Below, in pieces: positions 31,779 to 43,184 of a stretch of DNA of 64,000 nucleotides; position 1 is the first letter of the stretch, and the number at the start of each line of letters is the position of its first letter. This stretch comes from Pantoea allii (GTDB taxonomy: Bacteria; Pseudomonadota; Gammaproteobacteria; Enterobacterales; Enterobacteriaceae), in NCBI RefSeq assembly GCF_002307475.1, contig NZ_NTMH01000020.1:28070-92069 (forward strand), in the 5' to 3' direction. Under the pieces are notes generated by a model that made no database searches, was not told where the DNA came from, and was given only the letters and a program-made list of their open reading frames with translations. A program made the translations under genes and the position numbers.

Positions 31779-31876
31779 GCAAGGCGAGAGCCTCTATCAA
31801 TACCAACTTTTAGCGCACGGCTCCTTGAGAGCCATTTCCCTGGACCGAATACAGGAATCGTGTTCGGTCTTTTTTT
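31779..31876 (+). ncRNA. sdsR: Small regulatory RNA SdsR (RyeB)
   Basis: The 5' end GCAAGGCGA, the seed region CCAACTTTTAGCGCACGGCT and the 3' part CATTTCCCTGGACCGAATAC with its GACCGAA/TTCGGTC terminator stem and T7 run reproduce enterobacterial SdsR. It is a stationary-phase, Hfq-dependent RNA that represses targets such as ompD, mutS and tolC by pairing. The gene is about 98 bases and lies just after yebY, as in E. coli. In E. coli an antisense RNA (SraC/RyeA) is made from the other strand; I cannot tell whether that exists here. Differences are confined to bases about 10-25 and the central loop. Confidence 0.95.
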
Positions 31877-32007
31877 GCCTTTCTGCACGCTACATGACGG
31901 CGCAGATTGTCTGATATGTTATCCACCCGACAGCACCCGGCCCCCGCAACCGGAGGGCCGAAACGTAACCGGCGCGGTCACGTTTCATTGCCTTGTGCTA
32001 AAGGGCG

Positions 32008-33552
32008 TTACACCTGGAACGCTGCAACCATGCCGCGCAGGGCGTGTGCCTGTTCAGAAAGTGACTGTGATGCCGAGGAGGACTCCTCAACCAGTGCGGC
32101 GTTGTTTTGGGTAACGCTGTCCATCTGACTCACGGCGATGCTGACCTGCGAAATCCCCTGCATCTGTTCGGACGAGGCCAGAGAGATCTCATCCATTGCC
32201 GTTGCCAGTTCACCCACCATGTTAACAATCTTCAGAATACTTTGACCGGTTCCACTCGCGACTGTCACACCGTCTGCAACCTGTTGAACGGCCTGTTCAA
32301 TCAGCGTTTTTATTTCCTTGGCGGCGATAGCACTACGCTGGGCCAGATTTCGGACTTCCCCTGCCACTACGGCAAAACCGCGACCCTGCTCTCCGGCCCG
32401 CGCGGCTTCAACGGCGGCATTAAGCGCCAGAATATTGGTCTGAAAAGCAATGCCTTCAATGACGCCGGTGATATCACGGATCTTTGTCGCACTGTCTGAA
32501 ATCTCTTTCATGGTTTCCGACATCCGTTGCATATCTGCCTCGCCACGCTGAGCCAGATTGGCTGTCTCGCGCGCTGATGTCGCTGTGTGCTGTGCCCCAG
32601 AGGTATTGCTCTTCACTGTCGCGGTTAACTGCTCCATGCTGGCAGCGGTTTCCTGTAAGGCGGCAGCCTGCTCTTCAGTACGGGAAGAGAGTTCGGTATT
32701 GCCTTGTGCGATTTCATCGGCGGCCAGCGCGACGTTAGCGGAAGAGCTTTTGATCTCTGAAACCAGGCTGCGGAGCCTGGCCTGCATACCGTCAAGGGAG
32801 GCCAACAGGCTTGAAGTATCGTTACGACGCAGTAGCACTGCGGAGGTCAAATCACCGTTGGCAATCGCAGCCGCAATAGACTGGGCCTGAGCAGGCTCGC
32901 CCCCTAACTGACGCATCAGCACACGGGTGATAATAAATCCGGTGACGACTGAAAACACGATGGAAAGCAGGCCCAGGATAACCAAAATGAGCGTTGAGGT
33001 TCGGGTTGAACGACTGTTATCTTCGACTGATTTACGGCTGTTATTCAACTGAACGGTAGTCATTTCGCTAAGAGAACTGAGAAGTGCACGTTGAGCAGGA
33101 CGCACCGTTACCATCAGGTAATTTATGGCTTCTTGTGAACGGTTATCCAGACCAAACTGACCGGCCTTTTCCAGACCTGAGAGCACCTGATCTTCATTGA
33201 CCTGAAGTTTTTCCAGCGCGGCACGCCCGGCGGCCGTGGAGTCCGTACGCATGATGGTTTCAAGGGCTTCACGATTTTTTAAATAAGCCGCTTTTTGCAG
33301 TTTCAGCCGCTCCCACTCAGGCTGCATTGCTTTGATATCGGTAAGAAGCGCGAGGTTTCTCGCTGCAATAGCCATATCTCTCAGTTCATCTCGCATATCA
33401 ACGGCGAGTTGATATTTGCGCATCTTAACATTGACCGCATCATCCATACCGGCACTGGCGGAATTAAGGGCTTTGAAAGAAATAACAATACAAATAATAA
33501 AAAGCAGAATTAACAGGCCAAAACCTATTGCCAGACGCGTTGAGATTTTCAT
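32008..33552 (-). CDS. Methyl-accepting chemotaxis protein, 4-helix-bundle sensor type (copy 1)
   Basis: This 514-residue chemoreceptor has a short cytoplasmic start [12 protein letters not shown], a membrane helix at about 10-30, a periplasmic four-helix-bundle sensor (about 31-188), a second membrane helix (about 190-212), HAMP ([20 protein letters not shown]) and the signalling domain with the hairpin tip [20 protein letters not shown]. No C-terminal NWETF CheR-tether is present. It is closely related to the second copy at 38.75-40.29 kb, mainly in the signalling half, while the sensor halves differ. A flagellar-type -10 motif lies upstream. Ligand unknown. It is the first gene of the block that interrupts the E. 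coli-like order. Confidence 0.93.
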   Translation of the reverse strand: MKISTRLAIGFGLLILLFIICIVISFKALNSASAGMDDAVNVKMRKYQLAVDMRDELRDMAIAARNLALLTDIKAMQPEWERLKLQKAAYLKNREALETIMRTDSTAAGRAALEKLQVNEDQVLSGLEKAGQFGLDNRSQEAINYLMVTVRPAQRALLSSLSEMTTVQLNNSRKSVEDNSRSTRTSTLILVILGLLSIVFSVVTGFIITRVLMRQLGGEPAQAQSIAAAIANGDLTSAVLLRRNDTSSLLASLDGMQARLRSLVSEIKSSSANVALAADEIAQGNTELSSRTEEQAAALQETAASMEQLTATVKSNTSGAQHTATSARETANLAQRGEADMQRMSETMKEISDSATKIRDITGVIEGIAFQTNILALNAAVEAARAGEQGRGFAVVAGEVRNLAQRSAIAAKEIKTLIEQAVQQVADGVTVASGTGQSILKIVNMVGELATAMDEISLASSEQMQGISQVSIAVSQMDSVTQNNAALVEESSSASQSLSEQAHALRGMVAAFQV

Positions 33553-33584
33553 CGTAGAATTCCTGAAAGTTAAGTTCAGGGTTC

Positions 33585-33592
33585 TTATCGGC
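33585..33592 (-). promoter_or_regulatory. Candidate sigma 28 (FliA) -10 element for chemoreceptor copy 1
   Basis: The minus strand reads GCCGATAA, the exact FliA -10 consensus, 33 bases before the ATG. The expected TAAA -35 at 15-base spacing is degenerate. The second chemoreceptor has a similar motif at similar distance, which raises confidence. Confidence 0.6.
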
Positions 33593-34029
33593 AGAAAATA
33601 TATAAAAAATTAATAAAAATGCACATTTTTGAAATAATAAAATCTGTATGTAGGGTGAAAGTTTCTGGGGGAATGGTCCTTTAAAAGGACTTATAAATTT
33701 AATTAACCAATTGAACGTGGCTGATGATAGGGAGGAGGATAATTTTTACAAAGCTATTATGCAGCACAGCAGTGGATCGCTAAAGATGTGCCACGAGGAA
33801 AGAACTGCATTTTCCTTAATTTGAAATAAGTGCCCCCATTTTCCTTATGCGTGACGCTTTTGTTAAATTAACAGACAAGTTTATCCGATCGCCTGCTACA
33901 TTAAATTTAACGACATTTTAAAATGTGTTAACGAAACTCTGTCTCAAAAACTAAACTGCGATTCGAACCGGTGATTTTCTTTCACGGGAGTGAAGCACGC
34001 TCGCGCCTTGATGAAGACTGCTGATAGCT
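33593..34029. other. AT-rich intergenic region between the chemoreceptor and the GntR regulator
   Basis: About 440 bases without a credible ORF. The only clear structures are a 15-base inverted repeat GTCCTTTAAAAGGAC near 33678-33692 and several AT-rich palindromic patches (ATTTTAAAAT near 33920). The higher AT content than the flanks is typical of regulatory or recently acquired DNA. Confidence 0.5.
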
Positions 34030-34743
34030 TTAGTCACTCAACCCGGTGCGTCGTAAATGATAGTTAACCTGGTAATCGTAGGTGTTTCTGTACATCACTG
34101 CATAGTTGATAAATGCGCCCGTATTGCTGTATGAAAGCGAATCGACTCTGAGTAGCAGTGTTTTCTCAGCGATATTCATGAGGTGCGACAGGCGCTTATC
34201 TGATAAAACCGGGCTCAAAGATTCGTAATTGCCCTCTAAAACAATGCCACATTCCTGCTCGATATAGTCAAATTTAGATTTTTCCAGATGGGCCAGGGTA
34301 AGATCAGGAAATGTTTTAACTGGCATATAACTTTCTTCAAGCATCAGCAGCTTTTCATCAACATATCGTAACCGACGTGAGAAAAAGAGGCGTTCACCAC
34401 TGTTTATGCGTAACTGACTGGCTACGGCGGGAGGCGCGGCGATTAATTCAAATGCCAGAACTTTACTAATAACCTCCTTTCCCTGCAGACGTAATACCTC
34501 AGCCAGCCCGGTGAGCGAACTGGTTTCATGACAAATATCCTTTCCTGAAACGTAGGTTCCGCTGCCATGTCGTCGCTCCAGCAACCCTTCACTGACCAGC
34601 AAATCTATTGCCTTACGTAGGGTCATTCTCGCCACGCCAAATTCTGTGGCGAGCACTTTTTCAGCCGGTATAACACTACCGACTGCCACGTAGGGTGAAT
34701 TTAACCGGAGACGAAGTTTGTCAGCAATACATTTATAGATCAC
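34030..34743 (-). CDS. GntR-family (HutC/UTRA) regulator of the adjacent PTS operon
   Basis: The 237-residue protein has an N-terminal winged helix (SVIPAEKVLATEFGVARMTLRKAIDLLV, about residues 23-50, with GLLERRHGSGTYVS) and a C-terminal UTRA effector domain of the HutC subfamily, which binds small metabolites such as sugar phosphates. It is divergent from the alpha-glucoside PTS gene, so it most likely represses that operon and is released by a phosphorylated disaccharide. An inverted repeat in the intergenic region is a candidate operator. It is not MalI/GlvR-like; those belong to LacI and RpiR families. Confidence 0.85.
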   Translation of the reverse strand: MIYKCIADKLRLRLNSPYVAVGSVIPAEKVLATEFGVARMTLRKAIDLLVSEGLLERRHGSGTYVSGKDICHETSSLTGLAEVLRLQGKEVISKVLAFELIAAPPAVASQLRINSGERLFFSRRLRYVDEKLLMLEESYMPVKTFPDLTLAHLEKSKFDYIEQECGIVLEGNYESLSPVLSDKRLSHLMNIAEKTLLLRVDSLSYSNTGAFINYAVMYRNTYDYQVNYHLRRTGLSD

Positions 34744-34853
34744 TTCTGTACCTCCTGGAATGGCGACATAACCGCCAACATACGTAGCATAACGTTAAGG
34801 CGTGCAGGGGTTATAAATAAACTCAATTTTTATTTTTTTTAACCGCACGGCAA

Positions 34854-34885
34854 GATGTCTGGTTATTACCATGAAAATAGACATC
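34854..34885. promoter_or_regulatory. Candidate operator for the GntR regulator
   Basis: GATGTCT at 34854-34860 and its inverse AGACATC at 34879-34885 are separated by 18 bases, midway in the 281-base region between the regulator and the PTS gene. Centre-to-centre spacing is about 25 bases, compatible with two dimers or a looped dimer. Function inferred from position only. Confidence 0.4.
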
Positions 34886-35024
34886 ATGATTAAAAAATAA
34901 AACCATGAGGGTGCTCACAAATTCGCCAGTGACCACGTATGTCAGGTGAGCTATTGCCTTATTTTGACTGCGGTTACATTGACTATAACGATATATTCTT
35001 AGAGTCGTTGCGTGAGGAACTAAA

Positions 35025-37966
<2,942 letters not shown>

Positions 37967-37971
37967 ACCGC

Positions 37972-38003
37972 CAGCCAGCCTGGGATTGCGTTCAGGCTGG
38001 CTG
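37972..38003 (+). terminator. Hairpin after the alpha-glucoside operon
   Basis: A perfect 11-bp stem (CAGCCAGCCTG / CAGGCTGGCTG) with a 10-base loop begins 6 bases after the stop. No T run follows, so efficiency is uncertain. Confidence 0.55.
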
Positions 38004-38241
38004 ACTTCAGCGCACACAGGGCGAGCCAACAGAATCGAATGCCGTTATGGATCACCCTGTGGATGGAGCGCGGGAGATGCCAATATTCTAACGTGCACTG
38101 AGCGGCGATAGCCGTGCTGTGCGCAGCGCGCGAGGTAGATACCTGTGAGCCATTCATCTTCACCGTAACCCATTCTTGATTTTCAACACGCATCCCGCCA
38201 CATTACCTCCTCGCATCCTGCCTTTTGTAACGGAGTTGATA

Positions 38242-38712
38242 ATGTCGACGGAAAACCAACTGGCTTTATTGCAGCGTATTGATGAACGCTACCGCGCACT
38301 CACCGGACGCGGCCTTTATTGCCCCGATGAGCGTGTTGATCGCTACCTGTGGCTGCATGAACATGCACCGTACAGCATTCTGGCCCACAGTAGCGAAGCC
38401 GATCCGGTATTTGTTTATGCCAATCGTTGTGCACTGAGCTGCTTCAAATACAGCCTGGAAGAGATGCTGCAATTGCCTTCACGACTCAGTGCCGGACCTT
38501 CCGACAGGGAAGCGCGGCAGCGCCTGCTGGACATTGTCAAACGCGACGGCATTGCCATCGGCTACAGCGGGCCGCGGGTAGATAAACAGGGCAAGCATTT
38601 CATCATCTATGAGGGCGAGGTATGGCAGTCAGACAGGGACGCAGAGGCCGGCTGGGGCCAGGCCGCACTGTTCTGGCCCGGTCCCCGTAACGGGATGGCA
38701 GAGATAACCTGA
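38242..38712 (+). CDS. MEKHLA-domain protein
   Basis: The 156-residue protein is a stand-alone MEKHLA domain, a PAS-like fold first described in plant HD-ZIP III proteins and found as single-domain proteins in bacteria. Diagnostic segments are YLWLHEHAPYSILAHSS, DPVFVYANRCALSCFKYSLEE and the C-terminal GQAALFWP. It starts at ATG 38242 with CGGAG upstream and ends 37 bases from the convergent second chemoreceptor. It has no output domain or signal peptide; function is unknown, but a ligand- or redox-sensing role is plausible from the PAS-like fold. It stands between the sugar operon and the chemoreceptor. Confidence 0.88.
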   Translation: MSTENQLALLQRIDERYRALTGRGLYCPDERVDRYLWLHEHAPYSILAHSSEADPVFVYANRCALSCFKYSLEEMLQLPSRLSAGPSDREARQRLLDIVKRDGIAIGYSGPRVDKQGKHFIIYEGEVWQSDRDAEAGWGQAALFWPGPRNGMAEIT

Positions 38713-38749
38713 TCGGTCAGGTCATCTCTGCCAGATGAAGAGGGCGCAT

Positions 38750-40294
38750 TTATACCCTGAAGGCTTCGACCATGCCCCGCAGGGCGTGCGCCTGTTCAGA
38801 AAGTGACTGTGAAGCGGACGATGACTCTTCCACCAGGGCGGCGTTATTCTGCGTGACGCTGTCCATCTGGCTGACGGCAACGCTGACCTGAGAAATGCCC
38901 TGCATCTGTTCGGAAGAGGCCAGTGAGATCTCATCCATCGCACTGGCCAGATCGCCCACCATGCTGACAATCTTCAGGATGCTGTCACCTGTACCGCTGG
39001 CGACTTTGACGCCGCTACCAACCTGTTCCACTGCCTGCTCAATCAGTGATTTTATCTCTTTCGCTGCGGTAGCGCTGCGCTGCGCCAGGGTACGGACTTC
39101 GCCCGCCACCACCGCAAAACCGCGGCCATCTTCGCCGGCCCGTGCGGCTTCAACCGCAGCATTGAGCGCCAGAATATTGGTCTGGAAGGCAATCCCTTCG
39201 ATGACGCCGGTGATATCGCGAATTTTAGACGCGCTCAGCGAAATCTCGTTCATGGTTTCCGACATCCGGTGGACGTCGCTTTCGCCGCTGCGTGCCAGTA
39301 CGGCGGTCTCGCGAGCCGTAGATGCGGTACTCTGAGCACCGGCGGCATTACTTTTCACTGTGGCGGTAAGCTGTTCCATGCTGGCTGCGGTTTCCTGCAG
39401 CGCGGCTGCCTGCTGTTCGGTACGGGAGGAGAGCTCCGTATTACCCTGGGCGATTTCTTCAGCCGCCAGCGCGACATTGCCCGAGGTCTGTTTAATTTCC
39501 GATACCAGACCACGAAGTTTGGCCTGCATGGCATCCAGTGAAGCAAGCAGGCTGGTGGAATCATTACGACGGAGCGTGACGCTGGAGGTCAGATCGCCTG
39601 CGGCAATCGTGGCCGCCAGCACCTGTGCCTGCGCCGGTTCACCGCCAAGTTGGCGCATCAACACACGGGTTATCATATAGCCGGTGGCCACCGAGAACAG
39701 CACGGAAAGCACGGATAAAAACACCAGGGTCAGCGAGGCCCGACTGGTGGCATTGCTGTTGACTTCCACCGCATTTCGGCTGTTGTGCATCAGAATGTCG
39801 GTGGTTTTATTTAGGGCGTTCAGCATATCGCGTTGCAGCGGACGCAGGGTTTCCATGAGATAACGTGTCGCTTCATCTCGCTCATTTTTCAGTCCCAGTT
39901 GCCCGGCGGACTCAAAGGCACCCATCACCGTGGCCTCAAGTTCTTTGATGTGACTCAAGGCAGCTTGTTCTTCAGCAGTGGACTGGCTCTGCATAATGGT
40001 TTCGAGCGTTTCACGGTTTTTGGTGAAGAGGCTTTTCTGTGTTTCAATGCGTTCCCATTCTGGCTGCATCTCTTTCGTGTCAGAAAGTAAGGCCAGATTT
40101 CGCACGGCTATCGCCAAATCCCGCAGCCCGCCGCGCATATCAAGAATAAGCTGGTACTTCCTCATTTTGACATTCACGACCTCATCCATCCCCGTTTTAG
40201 CGTTATGCAGCGAGTTAAGGGAGACGGAGGTACAGATAATAAAAAGCAGAATTAACAAACCGAAACCGATTGAAAGACGAGTAGAGATTTTCAT
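38750..40294 (-). CDS. Methyl-accepting chemotaxis protein, 4-helix-bundle sensor type (copy 2)
   Basis: Also 514 residues, with the same architecture as copy 1: [18 protein letters not shown], a periplasmic helical sensor at about 31-188, second membrane helix, HAMP and a signalling domain with [20 protein letters not shown] and the shared end [20 protein letters not shown]. The signalling half is nearly the same as copy 1 whereas the sensor differs at many positions, suggesting duplication followed by ligand divergence or gene conversion of the output half. It lacks the NWETF tether. FliA-like and FNR-like motifs lie upstream. Ligand unknown. Confidence 0.93.
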   Translation of the reverse strand: MKISTRLSIGFGLLILLFIICTSVSLNSLHNAKTGMDEVVNVKMRKYQLILDMRGGLRDLAIAVRNLALLSDTKEMQPEWERIETQKSLFTKNRETLETIMQSQSTAEEQAALSHIKELEATVMGAFESAGQLGLKNERDEATRYLMETLRPLQRDMLNALNKTTDILMHNSRNAVEVNSNATSRASLTLVFLSVLSVLFSVATGYMITRVLMRQLGGEPAQAQVLAATIAAGDLTSSVTLRRNDSTSLLASLDAMQAKLRGLVSEIKQTSGNVALAAEEIAQGNTELSSRTEQQAAALQETAASMEQLTATVKSNAAGAQSTASTARETAVLARSGESDVHRMSETMNEISLSASKIRDITGVIEGIAFQTNILALNAAVEAARAGEDGRGFAVVAGEVRTLAQRSATAAKEIKSLIEQAVEQVGSGVKVASGTGDSILKIVSMVGDLASAMDEISLASSEQMQGISQVSVAVSQMDSVTQNNAALVEESSSASQSLSEQAHALRGMVEAFRV

Positions 40295-40328
40295 GTAGAT
40301 GTTCCCGATGGATTACCGTTTTGTTCTC

Positions 40329-40335
40329 TATCGGC
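40329..40335 (-). promoter_or_regulatory. Candidate sigma 28 (FliA) -10 element for chemoreceptor copy 2
   Basis: The minus strand reads GCCGATA 35 bases before the ATG, matching the position of the motif at copy 1. The -35 is not well conserved. Confidence 0.5.
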
Positions 40336-40412
40336 ACCAGTCTGGAAAAGGATTAACGAAAAAAGCAAAATTTACATAAGTTTCTTTAATATTATTTTTA
40401 TAAATCAGAAAA

Positions 40413-40426
40413 ATGATCTTAATCAA
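40413..40426. promoter_or_regulatory. FNR-like box upstream of chemoreceptor copy 2
   Basis: ATGAT-CTTA-ATCAA differs from the FNR consensus TTGAT-N4-ATCAA at one base. It lies about 120 bases before the chemoreceptor ATG. Chance matches of this quality occur, so the call is tentative. Confidence 0.35.
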
Positions 40427-40540
40427 TAAAGAGGGATATTTTTGTTATGGGCAGTATATTCAGGCAGAAGTCAGGAATTTAAGATGGCAGGTTGATGTGT
40501 TTAATCGGTTTGAGCGCGGATTCTCGGTGAAAACATAAAT

Positions 40541-40770
40541 TATAATGGTGGTTGCGATTAACCCTGATAGCGCTGATTCAGCGGACATCAGGATTATGCC
40601 CGCGACCTGCTATCAGGCTTTAGCCAGTGCCTTAACGCATAACGCCTATCGCACACGGCGATGCCATCCTCTCTCCGCGGAGAGGACGCAACATTACCGA
40701 ACGGATAACACCGGGTGCCGAGATAGCAGGATGCAACCGGGTGCTGTGCCCGCAGAAAGAGAGGATAAAC
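40541..40770 (+). other. Structured intergenic segment, possible leader or small RNA
   Basis: No convincing gene lies between 40336 and 40887. A TATAAT (40541-40546) starts a stretch rich in inverted repeats: CCTGAT (40563-40568) pairs with ATCAGG (40587-40592) around an inner CGCTG/CAGCG stem; alternatively CCTGATAGC (40563-40571) pairs with GCTATCAGG (40609-40617), so the two folds exclude each other. A 14-base perfect palindrome CTCTCCGCGGAGAG lies at 40671-40684 and a 9-base direct repeat ACCGGGTGC at 40710 and 40736. It precedes the small exported protein. I do not recognise a known riboswitch family. Confidence 0.35.
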
Positions 40771-40887
40771 AGCAGCAAGAATATGTGATCAAGGTAACAA
40801 TCTTGACGCGAATTTTAAGTTTATCAGACACTTCATTACGCCAGTTTCTTCACTATAGCGACTCCATTCACAGCATGGGAAAGCGCA

Positions 40888-41082
40888 ATGAAGAAACCGT
40901 TAGCCGTGGCCTGGTTATTTTTGATGATTTCATTTGGGGCAACCGCACAAGGTCTGGTGCACACCAGGATCGATCGCGTTCATGTCGCCGGATTAAAAAC
41001 CCATAGCAGCATCGCCGATACGCCGGAGTCACCGGATGAACACGTGAGGGAAAGGCAGCACGAGGTGGGTAAAGCCGTGTGA
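40888..41082 (+). CDS. Small exported protein of unknown function
   Basis: The 64-residue product has a good signal peptide: MKKPLAVAWLFLMISFGATAQ, with cleavage expected after GATA or at ATAQ, leaving about 44 polar residues. GGGAAAGCGCA precedes the ATG, giving a fair ribosome binding site. The mature part is charged and without cysteines; no family is recognised. It lies between divergent-oriented neighbours on a long structured leader and just before the convergent acyltransferase gene. Shortness and absence of a known family keep confidence moderate, although a signal peptide right after a start codon is unlikely by chance. Confidence 0.55.
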   Translation: MKKPLAVAWLFLMISFGATAQGLVHTRIDRVHVAGLKTHSSIADTPESPDEHVRERQHEVGKAV

Positions 41083-41121
41083 AGTGAATAAAATGGCTCG
41101 CACTCGCGAGCCATTGTTCGG

Positions 41122-42255
41122 TCAGCGTGCAGGCTTAGGCGCCAGGAACCTCTTGCCCAGATTAATCCCCGGTTTTTCCACGTATTTGAACAGTAACGAT
41201 GCCAGTCCATAGGTCAGCGGAATCGACACGGCGCATACGATCAGGAAACGCGTCAGATCATGTTGATACTCGATATCCGTCTGATTAAGCAACAGCGCAA
41301 TCGCTGGAATCACGATCAGCAGGTGCAGCAAATAAACCGAAAACGAGACGTCACCTAACCATGTACTCAGTCGGTTGTTCAAAAGCTTGCGTGGGATCTG
41401 GATCAGTTTCGCCATCAGACTGTTTTCCTGATACTGCCACAGCACGGCCGCCATACCGATAATCATGACGGCTTCCAGCATCACCTGCAGCTTGATGGCA
41501 CCCAATCCGATAAGAACGCTGACTGCCGGACCGGCTAGGGCAAACACGATATAAAGCAGGGATTTGCGTCGAACAGCTTCGGCCAGCAACATACCTGAAA
41601 TAAACATATTCAGTTTAATCAGAATCATCGATGGCATTTCAAACGCTTCATAGTAGTCGGGCAGCAGGTAACGACCGGCACAGCTCAGCGCCATAATGCT
41701 CAGCAGGGCGGTGGCATAGCCAAAGCGCATCACCGCCAGCATAATAAAGGGAAACAGCAGATAGAACTGCATTTCCAGCCCAATGCTCCAGTCGGGCAGC
41801 GTTGTATTGAACCCATAGGCGGGCAGCAAGCCGAACAGGAATGACAGGTGCGTTAGCACGTTCATCAACGACTGATCGGCATAGCGGGAGGATTCTGTCG
41901 CGGTGCCGGAATAAAACTGTGCAATGGTATCGCGCATTTCACCAAACCAGGGGCCGTAAATCAGCGCAACGGCCAGCAGCAAATAGTAGAGTGGGGCGAT
42001 GCGGAAAAAACGACGTAACCAGAATTTCTTGATGGTTTCCGCACTTTGCCAGGGCTCTTTATGCTGGCGTTCTACGTAGTTTTTCGCCATCAGATAACCC
42101 GAAAGCAGGATAAACAGATCCACACCAATGCCGGGTGAGGAAATCAGGGTGATATGGCAATGGATAAGCAAACTGATGTGCCCCAGCAGTACCCAAAGAG
42201 AAGCAATGCCACGCAACCCCTCCAGCTCCGTGGACCAACCTCGTGTCGCAGACAT
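41122..42255 (-). CDS. Membrane acyltransferase (Acyltransferase_3 family, OafA/WecH-like)
   Basis: This 377-residue protein has about ten membrane helices and the motifs of family PF01757: ELEGLRGIASLWVLLGH with the catalytic histidine, GVDLFILLSGYLMAKNYVE, WLRRFFRIAPLYYLLL and near the end SFSVYLLHLLIVIP. Family members O-acetylate or otherwise acylate lipopolysaccharide, exopolysaccharide, peptidoglycan or antibiotics from cytoplasmic acyl-CoA. The acceptor cannot be told; no glycan cluster adjoins it. It converges with the small exported protein gene and is divergent from the dehydrogenase gene. Confidence 0.88.
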   Translation of the reverse strand: MSATRGWSTELEGLRGIASLWVLLGHISLLIHCHITLISSPGIGVDLFILLSGYLMAKNYVERQHKEPWQSAETIKKFWLRRFFRIAPLYYLLLAVALIYGPWFGEMRDTIAQFYSGTATESSRYADQSLMNVLTHLSFLFGLLPAYGFNTTLPDWSIGLEMQFYLLFPFIMLAVMRFGYATALLSIMALSCAGRYLLPDYYEAFEMPSMILIKLNMFISGMLLAEAVRRKSLLYIVFALAGPAVSVLIGLGAIKLQVMLEAVMIIGMAAVLWQYQENSLMAKLIQIPRKLLNNRLSTWLGDVSFSVYLLHLLIVIPAIALLLNQTDIEYQHDLTRFLIVCAVSIPLTYGLASLLFKYVEKPGINLGKRFLAPKPAR

Positions 42256-42436
42256 GGTAAAACCTCGTTAATCAGTTAGTTATACTGGCTCTAAGGCGGT
42301 AACTAAGCCTTAACGCTGTTGCCAAGTCCACCCGCAAACAAAAAAGTGAGAGGATTCTGACGCTGTGGTTAATAATTGAACGGCGAGATGATGTGCTCGC
42401 TAACGCTGTCTGGTACGTCAAACGGGAACCGAAAAC

Positions 42437-43183
42437 ATGAAAAAGAGTGGCAATACGTTGTTGATTACTGGCGGGGGATCGGGCATTGGGCGGGCACTGG
42501 CACATCGCTGGCACGACGCCGGAAATCAGGTGATTATCACCGGACGTCGGCAGGAAACCTTAGACGATGCGGCAGCCGGACGAGAGCGCATTGCAACCTG
42601 GGTGATGAATGTTACGGATTCAGCCGACGTCAACAACGCCATTCCTCAACTACTGCGCACCTACCCGCACGTGAATGTTTTAGTGAATAATGCCGGTGTG
42701 TTCAGCCCCGAAGATATCACTACAGTGCGGGATCTGAGCGAGGTAGCCAGAATGACAGAAACCAATTTTATTGCTCCCATCAGGCTCACGGATGCGCTGA
42801 TCGATCATCTCAGCGGTCAGCCTGATGCGGCCATCATCAACGTCTCCTCAGGATTGGCTTTTGTGCCTTTTCCGGCGTCACCAACTTACAGTGCGACCAA
42901 AGCGGCACTCCATTCTTATACGGCGGCTATTCGGCCGCTATTGCAGGGAAAGGTGGAGGTGATTGAGATTATCCCGCCCCAGGTGCAGACCGAGCTGGCG
43001 CCCGGACAGTCACAGGATGCCAACAGTATGCCGCTTGATGTGTTTGCCGATGAGGTGATGACGTTATTGCATAGCGGGGCAACGCCTGCGGAAGTCTGCG
43101 TGGCGCGCGTGCGCTATTTTCGCGAGGCCGAAGCGAAAGGCCACTTTGATGAGGCTTTGCAAATGCTCATGCAGTACAGCTAA
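42437..43183 (+). CDS. Short-chain dehydrogenase/reductase (DltE-like)
   Basis: The 248-residue protein is a classical SDR. The cofactor motif is LLITGGGSGIGRALAHRW (residues 7-25), then NNAGVF, and the catalytic Ser in INVSSGLAF, Tyr and Lys in YSATKAAL. The C-terminal segment IIPPQVQTEL is typical of the DltE/YqjQ-like subgroup. The substrate is unknown. It is divergent from the acyltransferase gene. Its 3' end runs straight into a fragment of a GNAT acetyltransferase gene in the +2 frame. Confidence 0.88.
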   Translation: MKKSGNTLLITGGGSGIGRALAHRWHDAGNQVIITGRRQETLDDAAAGRERIATWVMNVTDSADVNNAIPQLLRTYPHVNVLVNNAGVFSPEDITTVRDLSEVARMTETNFIAPIRLTDALIDHLSGQPDAAIINVSSGLAFVPFPASPTYSATKAALHSYTAAIRPLLQGKVEVIEIIPPQVQTELAPGQSQDANSMPLDVFADEVMTLLHSGATPAEVCVARVRYFREAEAKGHFDEALQMLMQYS

Positions 43184-43184
43184 G

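Noticed and set aside
31761..32114. 117-codon ORF on the plus strand over sdsR
   Set aside because: It reads through the conserved SdsR RNA and into the 3' end of a chemoreceptor gene on the other strand; it is a chance open frame.
40621..40770. Cobalamin or yybP-ykoY riboswitch in the structured segment
   Set aside because: Short resemblances such as CGCAACAT occur, but the conserved cores of these families could not be matched.
40545..41006. 153-codon ORF on the plus strand before the small exported protein
   Set aside because: It covers the inverted repeats and overlaps the better small gene in another frame. Its composition is atypical and it starts inside a TATAAT with no ribosome binding site.
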